From Pseudomonadota bacterium (lineage in GTDB: Bacteria > Desulfobacterota > Desulfobulbia > Desulfobulbales > Desulfocapsaceae), in contig JAHJKP010000017.1 of the NCBI GenBank assembly GCA_018821985.1, forward strand, positions 1-64,000: 64,000 bases of DNA, given 5' to 3'. A program made the translations under genes and the position numbers. Shown piece after piece: positions 18,920 to 27,768 of this stretch. Positions within the stretch are counted from its first letter, which is position 1. Every line of letters begins with the position of its first letter. Under the pieces are notes generated by a model. It was not told where the DNA came from and ran no database searches. It saw nothing but the letters and a program-made list of their open reading frames with translations.

Positions 18920-20297
18920 CCACATCTTCATCGACCAAGTTGTCAGGGATATCACCTACCTCCTGCTCCTTGTCCGCATCCTCTTCCTGCTCGGCCTCTT
19001 GGACAGTCTCGTCAACGCTTTCCAGGGTAGCCCTTGTTCTCTCGATTGGAGCATCAGGGTCCATGCCCAGACTCTTCCGTGCAGCCTGAATAAGATAAAC
19101 TGCCTGTTCTTCGCCAATAGCTCGCAAAACAGTCAAATCTTCAATGGCGGCCTCAGCAAGCATGGCAGTCGACAGGATATCTCTGGAAAACAACTGGTCA
19201 GCCAAGGCCTCTTCCACACCATCAAGTGCCAACAATGACTGATATCCTGGGTCTTCAAGATTTGCATACCGTTGTTCACTTTTCACATCAATCCGCCAGC
19301 CAAGAAGCTTGGCGGCAAGACGCACATTCTGACCTTGACGGCCGATGGCCAGTGAGAGTTGATCATTAGGCACGATCACCAAAAGTGATTTAGCATCCTC
19401 ATCAACCATCACCATACTCACTTGGGCAGGGGCGAGGGCATTATAGGCATATTTAGCTATATCAGGACTCCAAGGGACAATATCAACCCTCTCCCCCTGC
19501 AATTCCTGGACAACATTCTGAACACGCGAACCTTTCATGCCCACACAGGCGCCTACAGGATCAACATCGGACTCCGTCGAACTAACCGCAATTTTGGCCC
19601 TGAATCCAGGATCACGACTGACCCCCATAATTCTCACTATCCCTTCTGCAATCTCCGGGACTTCCATCTCAAACAATTTAGCAAGGAAGTCATCATGTGT
19701 TCTGGAAAGCAAAAGCTGCGCATCCTTAGAACCTCTCCTGACATCAACCAGATAGGCTCTGACCCGATCACCCTGCTTGAAAGACCGCTTGGGAATCTGC
19801 TGATCCTTGGGCAGAATGGCATCAGTGCGGCCGAGATTAACAATCATATTACCCCGCTCAAAGCGTTGCACTATGCCGCTGACCACTTCTCCGATACGGT
19901 CCTTGAACATCTCATAGATAACATCACGTTCAGCATCCTTCATCTTATGGATGATCACCTGTTTTGCTGACTGGGCGGCAATTCTTCCCAGATCTGCAAT
20001 ATTATCCATCTTTTCGCCAAGCTCGTCATTCAACTGCACCTCAGGATCAAGCGCTTGAGCTTCCGCTAGAAGGATTTGGGTCTGTTCATCCGTCACCTCT
20101 TCAACAACAGTACGAAACTGAAAGACCTCAACCTCACCATACTCTTCATTATATCGAACCTCGATATCCCGCCTGCTCCCCAATTTTTTCCTGGCGGCAG
20201 ATTGAACAGCCTCTTCTATGGCCTCAATCAACAGTTTTCTATCAAAACCACGGTCCCTGCTGATCTGGTCGATTATGCGTTTCAAATCCGATAGCAT
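18897..20297 (-). CDS. nusA: Transcription termination/antitermination factor NusA
   Basis: NusA of 466 residues: N-terminal RNA polymerase-binding domain (about 1-125), S1 domain (IGEVVSGIVQRFERGNMIVNLG), KH1 and KH2 (VGACVGMKGSRVQNVVQELQGERVDIV and AIGRQGQNVRLAAKLLGWRID), then a single helix-hairpin-helix-like repeat and an acidic tail. It controls pausing, termination and coupling of transcription with translation. The acidic last 60 residues (Glu/Asp-rich) are likely disordered. It follows rimP by about 100 nt. Confidence 0.97.
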   Translation of the reverse strand: MLSDLKRIIDQISRDRGFDRKLLIEAIEEAVQSAARKKLGSRRDIEVRYNEEYGEVEVFQFRTVVEEVTDEQTQILLAEAQALDPEVQLNDELGEKMDNIADLGRIAAQSAKQVIIHKMKDAERDVIYEMFKDRIGEVVSGIVQRFERGNMIVNLGRTDAILPKDQQIPKRSFKQGDRVRAYLVDVRRGSKDAQLLLSRTHDDFLAKLFEMEVPEIAEGIVRIMGVSRDPGFRAKIAVSSTESDVDPVGACVGMKGSRVQNVVQELQGERVDIVPWSPDIAKYAYNALAPAQVSMVMVDEDAKSLLVIVPNDQLSLAIGRQGQNVRLAAKLLGWRIDVKSEQRYANLEDPGYQSLLALDGVEEALADQLFSRDILSTAMLAEAAIEDLTVLRAIGEEQAVYLIQAARKSLGMDPDAPIERTRATLESVDETVQEAEQEEDADKEQEVGDIPDNLVDEDVDEPGEQG

Positions 20298-20400
20298 TCT
20301 CTTTCCCCATCTTTAAAACTGACAGACCCTCTTTCCAGAAAAGTCATTCTATTCCTACAAAGCTTGCGTCCCACAGGGGCACAGCCCACAATTCTTTTTT

Positions 20401-20856
20401 TCAAAGTGACAGACGAGCCTTGCGAATCTGCTCAAAAGCAATCTGGCACTTGCTACCATCCTCTAGAACCAGCTCAACAGTTTCACCTTCGGCCTGACTG
20501 ATCACACCAATCAAGACCCGCTGGTTTTCAACATCTTCACGTAACTTTACTTTTGCCTTCTTTCCAAGGTAACGCTGAAAATCTTTCATGCTGTGCAGGG
20601 AACGTTCGAGCCCAGGCGAAGACACCTCAAGATGAAAAGCATGGTCGATCAAATCCTCCACATCAAGGAAGTCACTGACCTCCCGGCTGACCCGGCTGCA
20701 ATGATCCAGTGTCACTCCTTCTTTGCCGTCAATAAAAAGGCGCAACACCCATCCGTGCCCTTCAATACGAAACTGGACCTCAACTAATTCCAGTCCCATA
20801 GACCGCAGAAGCGTTTCCGCAAATGCCTGGACTTTTTCAACAACTGTGTCACTCAT
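20401..20856 (-). CDS. rimP: Ribosome maturation factor RimP
   Basis: RimP, 151 residues, for 30S assembly. MGLELVEVQFRIEGHGWVLRLFIDGKEGVTLDHCSRVSREVSDFLDVEDLIDHAFHLEVSSPGLERSL is diagnostic, with the C-terminal SH3-like half at AKVKLREDVENQRVLIGVI. I place the start at ATG 20856, from the family alignment. The frame remains open upstream to 20991 but that part covers the tRNA terminator. It is the first protein gene of the operon headed by tRNA-Gly. Confidence 0.94.
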   Translation of the reverse strand: MSDTVVEKVQAFAETLLRSMGLELVEVQFRIEGHGWVLRLFIDGKEGVTLDHCSRVSREVSDFLDVEDLIDHAFHLEVSSPGLERSLHSMKDFQRYLGKKAKVKLREDVENQRVLIGVISQAEGETVELVLEDGSKCQIAFEQIRKARLSL

Positions 20857-20911
20857 TTCCGCATTATCACGCAAAAACTTTGCTATTTCAACTACACCTT
20901 GAAATAGACAT

Positions 20912-20936
20912 AAAAAAAAGTGGGCAAGCCCACTTT
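20912..20936 (-). terminator. intrinsic terminator/attenuator after tRNA-Gly
   Basis: On the minus strand an 8-bp perfect stem AAAGTGGG/CCCACTTT with a 4-nt loop is followed by a run of eight T residues. It lies between the tRNA-Gly gene and rimP. It either ends a monocistronic tRNA transcript or acts as an attenuator with partial read-through into rimP-nusA-infB. Confidence 0.8.
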
Positions 20937-21013
20937 CAAAGCCACCTGCATCACCCTGCGTGACACCAATGGTATAACCGGAAAAAAACAATGTGCAATC
21001 CAGCCATCAACCC

Positions 21014-21089
21014 TGGAGCGGGCAACGAGATTCGAACTCGCGACCCCAAGCTTGGGAAGCTTGTGCTCTACCAACTGAGCTACACCCGC
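21014..21089 (-). tRNA. tRNA-Gly (anticodon CCC)
   Basis: A 76-nt cloverleaf read on the minus strand. The acceptor GCGGGTG pairs with TGCCCGC (one G-T pair at each of two inner positions). The D arm has GCTC/GAGC with AGTTGGTA. The anticodon stem CAAGC/GCTTG closes the loop TTCCCAA, giving anticodon CCC. The T arm is GCGAG-TTCGAAT-CTCGT. Discriminator T is followed by an encoded CCA. It heads the rimP-nusA-infB region, as tRNA metY does in Escherichia coli. Confidence 0.96.
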
Positions 21090-21112
21090 ACACAACCCGA
21101 TAAAACACTGTA

Positions 21113-21141
21113 TATAAAACACAGAATTGACGGTTTGTCAA
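21113..21141 (-). promoter_or_regulatory. sigma-70 promoter for tRNA-Gly
   Basis: On the minus strand a perfect -35 box TTGACA (21141-21136), a 17-nt spacer, and a -10 box TTTATA (21118-21113). The predicted start is near 21106, 17 nt before the mature tRNA 5' end. It may also serve the downstream rimP-pnp operon if the terminator is read through. Confidence 0.7.
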
Positions 21142-21623
21142 GGCTGAAGCAACCCATCAGACAGCCCATGAGAGAAGATAAGCCACCAATACTTCTGTCA
21201 TGAACCGGCGTACCAAATTGCGAATGTGACTGCGTCTCGACCACCTCTCGACGCCGACTCAGGTCAGCGCCCTTACATGAACGTTGAAAACAAAATGAAC
21301 ACTATCCAACACAGCTCTAGATGTTTCGTTACAAAAGACAATAACACCAACAATATGTTAAAACTTCATCATGTTACATCTTCAGACCGAACAAATAATA
21401 TCCACATTTCATTATTCAGCAAACCTTCTCATCCACCTGTCCTTCTCAAAAATAAAATTGACAAACACGAGTCAGCCTTATAGAAGATGGAATATTTTAT
21501 CTTCTTACAATCCGGTCCCTCAATGTGTTATTCATAAATAGCCTTTTCCTGTAAATGGCAGGAACGGCCTCATGTAAACATTCCAGACCTTCACTCAATT
21601 TGCTGCAGTACCAACAGGAGACA
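21142..21623. other. intergenic region upstream of topB
   Basis: About 480 nt between the tRNA-Gly promoter and topB. No gene can be supported: the short open frames have no family features or ribosome binding sites. It holds a TTGACA at 21458-21463 with poorly spaced -10 candidates, and an AGAAGAT/ATCTTCT inverted repeat near 21482-21506. The topB ribosome binding site CAGGAG lies at the end. Confidence 0.4.
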
Positions 21624-24077
21624 ATGCCTGACAAATCACTTATTATTACCGAGAAACCCAGCGTGGCCGCTGATATCGTTAAGGTCCTGCCGGGTAAATT
21701 CGAAAAAAGCAAGACTCATTACGAAAGTGACAGGTATATTGTATCCTATGCCATCGGCCATCTTGTTTCCATTGAATTCCCGGAAGAGATTGACCCCAAA
21801 TACAAAGATTGGAAACTGGAAAACCTTCCTATCCTGCCGGAGGAATTCCCCCTCAAGGGCCTGGACGGAACCAAAAGTCAACTCAATGCCCTGCAGCAGC
21901 TGATCCGCCGTAAGGATGTCCGGGAGATCATCAACGCCTGTGATGCCGGCCGCGAAGGAGAGCTGATCTTTAAATATATCCTGCGCTATGTCTGGAACCA
22001 GTCCGTGGCCAAAAAGACACTCAAGCGCCTCTGGCTGCAATCCATGACCAAAGAGGCTATCAAGGACGCCCTTGCCCATCTCCGCGACAATGATGAGATG
22101 CTGCCTCTGGAAGACGCTGCGCTGTGCCGCTCCGAATCTGACTGGCTGATAGGGATCAATGCCACCCGGGCGCTCACCGGTTTCAATTCCAGGCGTGGGG
22201 GCTTTTTCCTCACCCCCTGCGGCCGAGTGCAGACCCCCACCCTCTCCCTTATCGTCAAAAGAGAACAGGCCCGCCTCAATTTTGTCCCCCGCACCTATTT
22301 CAACCTGCTCTCCACCTTCACCTTTGATAAAGGGTCGTATACCGGCAAATGGATTGATCCCCAGTTTGTCAAGGACAAGGTAGACAATCAGGCCAAGGCC
22401 GACCGGATATGGGAGGAAAGAACGGCCGACCAGATCCTGGCGCAATGCACCGGCAAGCAGGCCGCAATTGAGGAAACAAGCAAAAAAGTAAGTGAGCGTT
22501 CGCCTCAGCTCTACGATCTCACCTCATTACAGCGAGAAGCTAACTCCCGTTTTGGTTTTTCTGCCAAGAATACACTGGGGCTGGCCCAGGCTCTTTATGA
22601 ACGACATAAGGTATTGACCTATCCCCGTACCGACAGCCGTTGTCTGCCCGAAGATTATCTGGCCACGGTCCAGAAAACCGTCACGGCCCAGACCGCCTGG
22701 GCCTATGGTCAGTTTGCTGAAACCGCCCTGTCCAAAAATTTTATCAAGCCCGAGAAACTGATCTTCAATAATGCCAAGATCTCCGATCATCATGCCATCA
22801 TCCCCACAACGGTCCTGCCTAAAACTCTGACCGAACCGGAACTTAAGATATACACCATGGTGGTCCAACGTTTTCTGGCCGTCTTTTTCCCGCCCGCTCG
22901 ATACCTGAACGCCCGGCGTATCTCCGTGGTTGAGACTGAATCGTTTTTGACCGAAGGCAAGATCCTCACCGATCCCGGCTGGAAGGCCATCTATGGCAGC
23001 GAAATTGATCAGGAGCAGGAGGTCGCATTAAGCCCGATCCCAGAAGGGGCAGAAATCACCTGCGCGCAGATCAGCAAAGAGAAAGCAGAGACCAAACCTC
23101 CCGCCCGCTTTAACGAGGCAACCCTGCTCTCAGCCATGGAGAACTCTGACAAACTGGTGGAAGACGAAGAGCTGGCCGAGGCCATGAAAGAACGGGGACT
23201 GGGCACACCGGCAACCCGGGCCGCGATCATCGAGAAGCTGCTCAAGGAAAAATATCTGGTTCGCGAAGGAAAGGAACTCACTCCCACCGGCAAGGCCTTC
23301 AATCTATTCTCCCTTCTTGAGGCCATGAAAATAGAGCTGCTCGCTTCTCCTGAAATGACAGGGGAATGGGAGCACAAGCTGAATCAGATCCTGCACGGCA
23401 AGTTTACCCGCCAGCAGTTCATGGCCGAGATCAGGGAGACAACAGAGCATATCATCTCTCAGGTGCGTAACTTTGACCGGACAGAGGTTCGAGTTGAGGC
23501 TCCTTTCAGCCCTGTCAACAATATCCATTTCTATACCAGCCCCACCGCCTTCATCTCAGAAGATGAAAAAATAACCATCCGCAAGATTCTGGGCGGCAGG
23601 ATTATGAGCGAGGCTGAGATTGTGGCCCTGATCAAAGGAGAGACCTTAGGTCCTTTCAGTGATTTCAGGTCCAAACAGGGAAAACCCTTTACCGCCTCGG
23701 TCAGGTTGCATCAACAGAAAATAGAGTTTATTTTTGCCGACGCAACCGACAATCTGGATATAGAAGCAATCAAGGCAAGCTCGAGCCTGGGACTCTCCCC
23801 TATTGACGGAACTACAGTGCATGAGACCCCGGCTGCCTACATGTCTACATCGGCGTTGGAGGGTGACAAAAAAAAGGGTTTACAGATCAGCAAGATGATC
23901 CTGGCCAAGGCCATCGAGCCCAACCATATTCAACAACTGCTGACTGATGGCAAGACCGAACTGATCACTGGTTTTATTTCCAAAAAGAAACGTCCCTTTG
24001 ATGCCTTCCTTCTTCTCGATAAAAAGGGTAAGATTACCTTTGAATTTCCACCACGAATAAAAAAAGAAAAAAAATGA
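21624..24077 (+). CDS. topB: DNA topoisomerase III (type IA)
   Basis: A type IA topoisomerase of 817 residues. The start ATG at 21624 has CAGGAG immediately upstream. The Toprim domain has ITEKPSVA near residue 8 and CDAGREGELIF (Asp107), the form usual in Firmicutes-type TopB. The active-site Tyr333 lies in YPRTDSR. After the core, two Toprim-associated C-terminal repeats (about 640-700 and 755-815, both with a KGETLGPFSDFRSKQGKPF-like pattern) replace zinc fingers. It resolves single-stranded DNA crossings and precatenanes. The codon use looks more GC-rich than that of the flanking genes. The protein is one of two related families, and its role with a RecQ helicase is a family inference. 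Confidence 0.93.
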   Translation: MPDKSLIITEKPSVAADIVKVLPGKFEKSKTHYESDRYIVSYAIGHLVSIEFPEEIDPKYKDWKLENLPILPEEFPLKGLDGTKSQLNALQQLIRRKDVREIINACDAGREGELIFKYILRYVWNQSVAKKTLKRLWLQSMTKEAIKDALAHLRDNDEMLPLEDAALCRSESDWLIGINATRALTGFNSRRGGFFLTPCGRVQTPTLSLIVKREQARLNFVPRTYFNLLSTFTFDKGSYTGKWIDPQFVKDKVDNQAKADRIWEERTADQILAQCTGKQAAIEETSKKVSERSPQLYDLTSLQREANSRFGFSAKNTLGLAQALYERHKVLTYPRTDSRCLPEDYLATVQKTVTAQTAWAYGQFAETALSKNFIKPEKLIFNNAKISDHHAIIPTTVLPKTLTEPELKIYTMVVQRFLAVFFPPARYLNARRISVVETESFLTEGKILTDPGWKAIYGSEIDQEQEVALSPIPEGAEITCAQISKEKAETKPPARFNEATLLSAMENSDKLVEDEELAEAMKERGLGTPATRAAIIEKLLKEKYLVREGKELTPTGKAFNLFSLLEAMKIELLASPEMTGEWEHKLNQILHGKFTRQQFMAEIRETTEHIISQVRNFDRTEVRVEAPFSPVNNIHFYTSPTAFISEDEKITIRKILGGRIMSEAEIVALIKGETLGPFSDFRSKQGKPFTASVRLHQQKIEFIFADATDNLDIEAIKASSSLGLSPIDGTTVHETPAAYMSTSALEGDKKKGLQISKMILAKAIEPNHIQQLLTDGKTELITGFISKKKRPFDAFLLLDKKGKITFEFPPRIKKEKK

Positions 24078-24226
24078 TTATTCTTTTTGCTGAGAACAAA
24101 CTGTTCTCCCGCTGAGACTGAGACGCTAAGCAAATCATTTTTGGTTTTCTTCTGCGCCTCAGCAATAAAAAAACACAACCACCTGATTTTCCATACAATA
24201 AAGGAGCCCACACGGGCATAACATTT

Positions 24227-24616
24227 ATGCAACGACTAAAGAAAGAGTATCAAGATAAAAGCGGCCTGGAATTGGCCAGAATTTGCGCACGCGTCGCCCT
24301 TGACGCCAAGGCCGAGGATCTGGTTGTCCTCGACGTCAAAGGGATTTCCTCATTTACAGATTATTTTGTAATCATGAACGGCCGCTCAACCCGGCATGTC
24401 CAAGGTCTGGCAGAGACCATTGAAGCTGAGATGCGCTCTAAGCGCATAAACGCCTCCCATGCTGAGGGCATGGAGGAAGGGATGTGGGTTCTTCTTGACT
24501 TTGATGACGTAGTTGTACATATTTTTTATCATGAGCAAAGGAAGTTTTACGATCTGGAAGGTCTCTGGCATGACGCCAGGCCCGTAAACATTGACGACCT
24601 CTTGACCCTCTCTTAA
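24227..24616 (+). CDS. rsfS: Ribosomal silencing factor RsfS
   Basis: RsfS/YbeB/Iojap, 129 residues. Conserved parts are LARICARVALDAKAEDLVVLDVKGISSFTDYFVI, STRHVQGLAETIE, the central GxxEGMWVLLDFDDVVVHIF and the HEQRKFYDLEGLW motif. It binds ribosomal protein L14 and blocks subunit joining during starvation. The ATG has only a weak ribosome binding site, and AGGAG lies 18 nt upstream. thrC follows 49 nt downstream, so they are probably one transcript. Confidence 0.95.
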   Translation: MQRLKKEYQDKSGLELARICARVALDAKAEDLVVLDVKGISSFTDYFVIMNGRSTRHVQGLAETIEAEMRSKRINASHAEGMEEGMWVLLDFDDVVVHIFYHEQRKFYDLEGLWHDARPVNIDDLLTLS

Positions 24617-24665
24617 ACCAACAACAACTCTTCTCAGGGAAACCATTTCCCGGACAACGATCATT

Positions 24666-26057
24666 ATGCAATACATAAGCACCAGGGGCGGTATCAGCCC
24701 CATTCCCTTTACCGAGGCCGTAATGATGGGTCTGGCCGAAGACGGCGGCCTGCTCCTGCCACGTACCATCCCTCGTATCGGCAGCGAGACCTATGCCTCA
24801 TGGCAGGATCTTTCCTATCCGGAACTGGCCTTTGAGGTCATGTCACGATTCATTGATGATATTCCCAACAGTGATCTGCGTGAATTGATCAATCGTTCTT
24901 ACGCCACCTTTGACCATGCCGAGGTCACTCCTTTGATTCATCAGGGGACCCTGCATATCCTCGAACTCTTTCACGGCCCAACCTTTGCCTTCAAGGATGT
25001 TGCTCTCCAATTTCTTGGCAATCTCTTTGAATATCTCCTGAAGAAAAATGATGCGGTGATGAACATCATCGGCGCTACCTCCGGCGATACCGGCAGTGCC
25101 GCCATCTATGGGGTCCGTGGTAAGGAGAAGATCAATATCTTCATCCTCCATCCCCACAAACGGGTCAGCCCGGTCCAGGAACAGCAGATGACCACGGTCA
25201 CCGATGCTAATGTTTTCAACATTGCCATCCGCGGCACTTTTGATGACGGCCAAGCCATTGTCAAGGCCATCTTCAACGATATCGACTTCAAGAAAAAATA
25301 CAACCTGGGGGCGATCAACTCCATCAACTGGGCGCGGGTCCTGGCCCAGGTTGTCTATTACGTCCACAGCTGCCTGCACATCAACCGTCACGAACAGGAC
25401 AAGGCCGTTGATTTTGCCGTACCCACCGGTAATTTTGGTGACATTTTTGCCGGATATATCGCCAAACGGATGCTGCCGGAAGGCACTATCCGCAAGCTAT
25501 TGCTGGCAAGCAACACCAATGATATTCTCACCCGCTTTGTCACACGCGGAGATTACTCACTAGGTGAAGTGGTGGCAACCTCCAGTCCTTCCATGGACAT
25601 CCAGGCCGCCTCCAATTTTGAACGCTATCTCTACTACCTCATGGATGAAAACCCGGTCCGCACTAAAGACGCTATGCTGCACTTTGCGGAGACAGGCAAG
25701 CTCGACCTCTCAAGCTCCTGCGACCAGATCAGACGTGACTTTGTAGCTACCGCCGCCTCGGAACAGGAGGTGCTGGATACCATTCAACTCTTTTATAAGG
25801 AGCACGGATATATCCTTGATCCGCACACGGCAGTGGGAGTCCATGCAGCCCTCATCCATCAGCAGAAAGGAATTCCAACCATCTGCCTGTCCACGGCCCA
25901 TCCGGCGAAATTTGCTGAGACTGTGGAAAAAGCCATCGGCGTCCCACTTGAATTACCAAAAGCCATTGCCGATCTTGCCGACAAGAAATCCCGCTGTGAG
26001 CTGATGGACGCCGACCGCAATCTGATCCAGGAATTTATCAGACAACATGCTCTGTAA
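24666..26057 (+). CDS. thrC: Threonine synthase
   Basis: A PLP-dependent fold-type II lyase of 463 residues, of the longer class-II (Escherichia coli/yeast-like) threonine synthases. STRGG near the start, the PLP-lysine motif HGPTFAFKDVALQF, GATSGDTGSAA and SINWARVLAQVVYY are characteristic. It converts O-phospho-L-homoserine to threonine and phosphate, the last step of threonine synthesis. No other threonine gene is nearby. It ends convergently with the secreted-protein gene at 26269, across the strong hairpin at 26156-26203. Confidence 0.96.
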   Translation: MQYISTRGGISPIPFTEAVMMGLAEDGGLLLPRTIPRIGSETYASWQDLSYPELAFEVMSRFIDDIPNSDLRELINRSYATFDHAEVTPLIHQGTLHILELFHGPTFAFKDVALQFLGNLFEYLLKKNDAVMNIIGATSGDTGSAAIYGVRGKEKINIFILHPHKRVSPVQEQQMTTVTDANVFNIAIRGTFDDGQAIVKAIFNDIDFKKKYNLGAINSINWARVLAQVVYYVHSCLHINRHEQDKAVDFAVPTGNFGDIFAGYIAKRMLPEGTIRKLLLASNTNDILTRFVTRGDYSLGEVVATSSPSMDIQAASNFERYLYYLMDENPVRTKDAMLHFAETGKLDLSSSCDQIRRDFVATAASEQEVLDTIQLFYKEHGYILDPHTAVGVHAALIHQQKGIPTICLSTAHPAKFAETVEKAIGVPLELPKAIADLADKKSRCELMDADRNLIQEFIRQHAL

Positions 26058-26155
26058 CATCGACAGACGTGCCGCCTTTATAACTTTGTCATTTCGACCG
26101 AGGGAAAAACCTGGAAGAATTTGATCATTTTCCCCTCGGGAAATCACCGATGAAT

Positions 26156-26203
26156 AAAAAAAGGGGCAGGATAGACTTTTACGCAAGTCCATCCTGCCCC
26201 TTT
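26156..26203 (-). terminator. strong hairpin terminator between thrC and the convergent gene
   Basis: A GC-rich stem with GGGGCAGGAT and ATCCTGCCCC arms and further pairs, followed by seven T residues on the minus strand and three on the plus. It can end the minus-strand gene at 26269 and probably also thrC. A second imperfect hairpin (CCGAGGG/CCCTCGG arms) lies at 26098-26140 just after thrC. Confidence 0.82.
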
Positions 26204-26268
26204 CGGTTCTGAAACACCAGAGGGACACAACTCGTCCTCACACAATCAACCAGATTTCTATCGACCGA

Positions 26269-26874
26269 TCACGGTATCGCCAATATTTTATCGTAATCCA
26301 CCGCCTTGGCATAGGCCATAATATCATCTTGGCTCACATCATTGCCCTCCACTGTAACCAACACCTTACCGGCGATGACCACATTGATATCACCCCGTTT
26401 TTCCTGCGTTTCATATTTGACAATGGCTGTCTGGCCATTAATCTTTTCGAGCCTGCCGCCGCTGGAACTTGCAAACATGGGATTGCTGATCAACATCATC
26501 ATGCTCTGCAGCAAAGGAGAGTCCGTGACGATCTTGACAGTGACACTGCCCTGATCTCCTTTGTGATATCGTCCCTCAGCAGAAAGACCACCACCAAACA
26601 TTGCTGTTCCCGCCGCCTGAGAAACCACCTCATCGGCAGTCCAACCGGACAGGGGTTGCGGGATAAGCACCTTCAATGCATCAGCCTTCATCTGACCGAT
26701 TTTCTGCGACGCATAATTGAGACTGTTCATGGCCTCCGCGAAACTTCCCTTCTTGTACTGCTCCAATCCCTGCGTGATCGAATCCGTCACCTCATCCGCA
26801 AAAACAGGACCACAGGACAACATTCCCATACACACCGCAAGCGCCAGTACTCTGCCTCTTCTCCACCTCATCAT
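26269..26874 (-). CDS. secreted protein of unknown function
   Basis: A 201-residue protein with a clear signal peptide (basic MMRWRRGR start, hydrophobic core, cleavage near VFADE at about residue 27), so probably periplasmic. A helical part (30-70, with an EQYKKGSFAEAMNSLNYASQKI tetratricopeptide-like turn) precedes a mixed alpha/beta part with TVKIVTDSPLLQSMM and VVIAGKVLVTVEGND. AGGAGGG directly precedes the ATG. I do not recognise the family and no catalytic motif is visible. It stands alone between thrC (convergent) and the B12 operon (same strand, downstream of cbiL by about 95 nt), and could be read from the same transcript. Confidence 0.7.
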   Translation of the reverse strand: MMRWRRGRVLALAVCMGMLSCGPVFADEVTDSITQGLEQYKKGSFAEAMNSLNYASQKIGQMKADALKVLIPQPLSGWTADEVVSQAAGTAMFGGGLSAEGRYHKGDQGSVTVKIVTDSPLLQSMMMLISNPMFASSSGGRLEKINGQTAIVKYETQEKRGDINVVIAGKVLVTVEGNDVSQDDIMAYAKAVDYDKILAIP

Positions 26875-26969
26875 AAAACCCTCCTGCTCAAATCAGATAA
26901 TTAATTGCAAATTAGCCCATACAACGACAGTATACACAAAGGCTATCACGAAGCATCATATTCCGCAAA

Positions 26970-27701
26970 TTACTTTTTTCTGACAATGATGGTGGAAAAA
27001 TAATGCACCTGTCCGGAAATAGCCAAAAGATCAGAGACAATCCGCTCATCTGCCATGCCAACCCTTTCTACCAGTACAGCCTTATCCAGAAGTTTTAATT
27101 CACTCAACAACCCGATCAGGTGATCAATGACCCGGTGTACCTTCATCAGGACGATGGTATCAAAGCTTTCCAGGGTCTGTCTGAGCCGACTGTCGCTGAA
27201 GGTTGCAGGAACGACCGCCAGCATATCATCACCAAGACAGATGGGGGTGTGAGTAGTGGCGGAACAGGAGCTCATGGCCGAAATCCCCGGCACAAACTTG
27301 ACCCTGACCTCCGGATGCATCTCCAAAATGGTCGCATAAAGATAGTAGCCAGTGGAATAGATCGCGGGATCACCCAGTGTCGGAAAGGCAACATCCTTTC
27401 CCTGACTGAGAATGGCAAAAATTCTGCTGGCGCCATCCTGCCAGGCCTGCAGCACGTCTGGATCCGGCTCCTGGCCCAGGTGAATCTTCTTCATGGGAAA
27501 ATGGAGTTCCACGATTTCTTTCCCATTCATCTCGCCAGCAGAGAGAGCTTGCTGAACAATGGAAAGCGCTGTGGAATGTCCATGCTGCGAGGCCTTGGGT
27601 GTAGCGATGACCGGACAATGACACAGAACATTGAGGGCCTTGATAGTCAGAAGTCCTGGATCACCAGGACCGACACCGATAATATGAAGTGTTGCGTGCA
27701 T
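26970..27701 (-). CDS. cbiL: Precorrin-2/cobalt-factor-II C20-methyltransferase
   Basis: A 243-residue SAM-dependent tetrapyrrole methylase. IIGVGPGDPGLLTIKA at the start is the SAM-binding loop, and PTLGDPAIYSTGYYL and FVPGISAMSSCSA are the conserved C20-methyltransferase segments. It methylates C-20 of cobalt-factor II (CbiL, anaerobic) or precorrin-2 (CobI). The anaerobic assignment follows from the CbiK in the same operon. It is the last gene of the riboswitch operon, about 65 nt after btuF. Confidence 0.9.
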   Translation of the reverse strand: MHATLHIIGVGPGDPGLLTIKALNVLCHCPVIATPKASQHGHSTALSIVQQALSAGEMNGKEIVELHFPMKKIHLGQEPDPDVLQAWQDGASRIFAILSQGKDVAFPTLGDPAIYSTGYYLYATILEMHPEVRVKFVPGISAMSSCSATTHTPICLGDDMLAVVPATFSDSRLRQTLESFDTIVLMKVHRVIDHLIGLLSELKLLDKAVLVERVGMADERIVSDLLAISGQVHYFSTIIVRKK

Positions 27702-27768
27702 GACAAATTAAATAGTAAATTTTTTATAAAAACAGCTAATTTTCGTATTTTCTCAAAAACAAAACAGC

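Noticed and set aside
21226-21483. Open frame of 85 codons upstream of topB
   Set aside because: Composition is irregular, there is no ribosome binding site, and no conserved pattern. Treated as intergenic.
21942-21962. DAGREGE in topoisomerase III lacks the usual second Asp of DxD
   Set aside because: This form is normal in the Firmicutes-type TopB subgroup, so it is not a sign of inactivity.
24088-24120. GAGAACA/TGTTCTC hairpin after topB
   Set aside because: It lacks a T-run on either strand and is too small to call a terminator.
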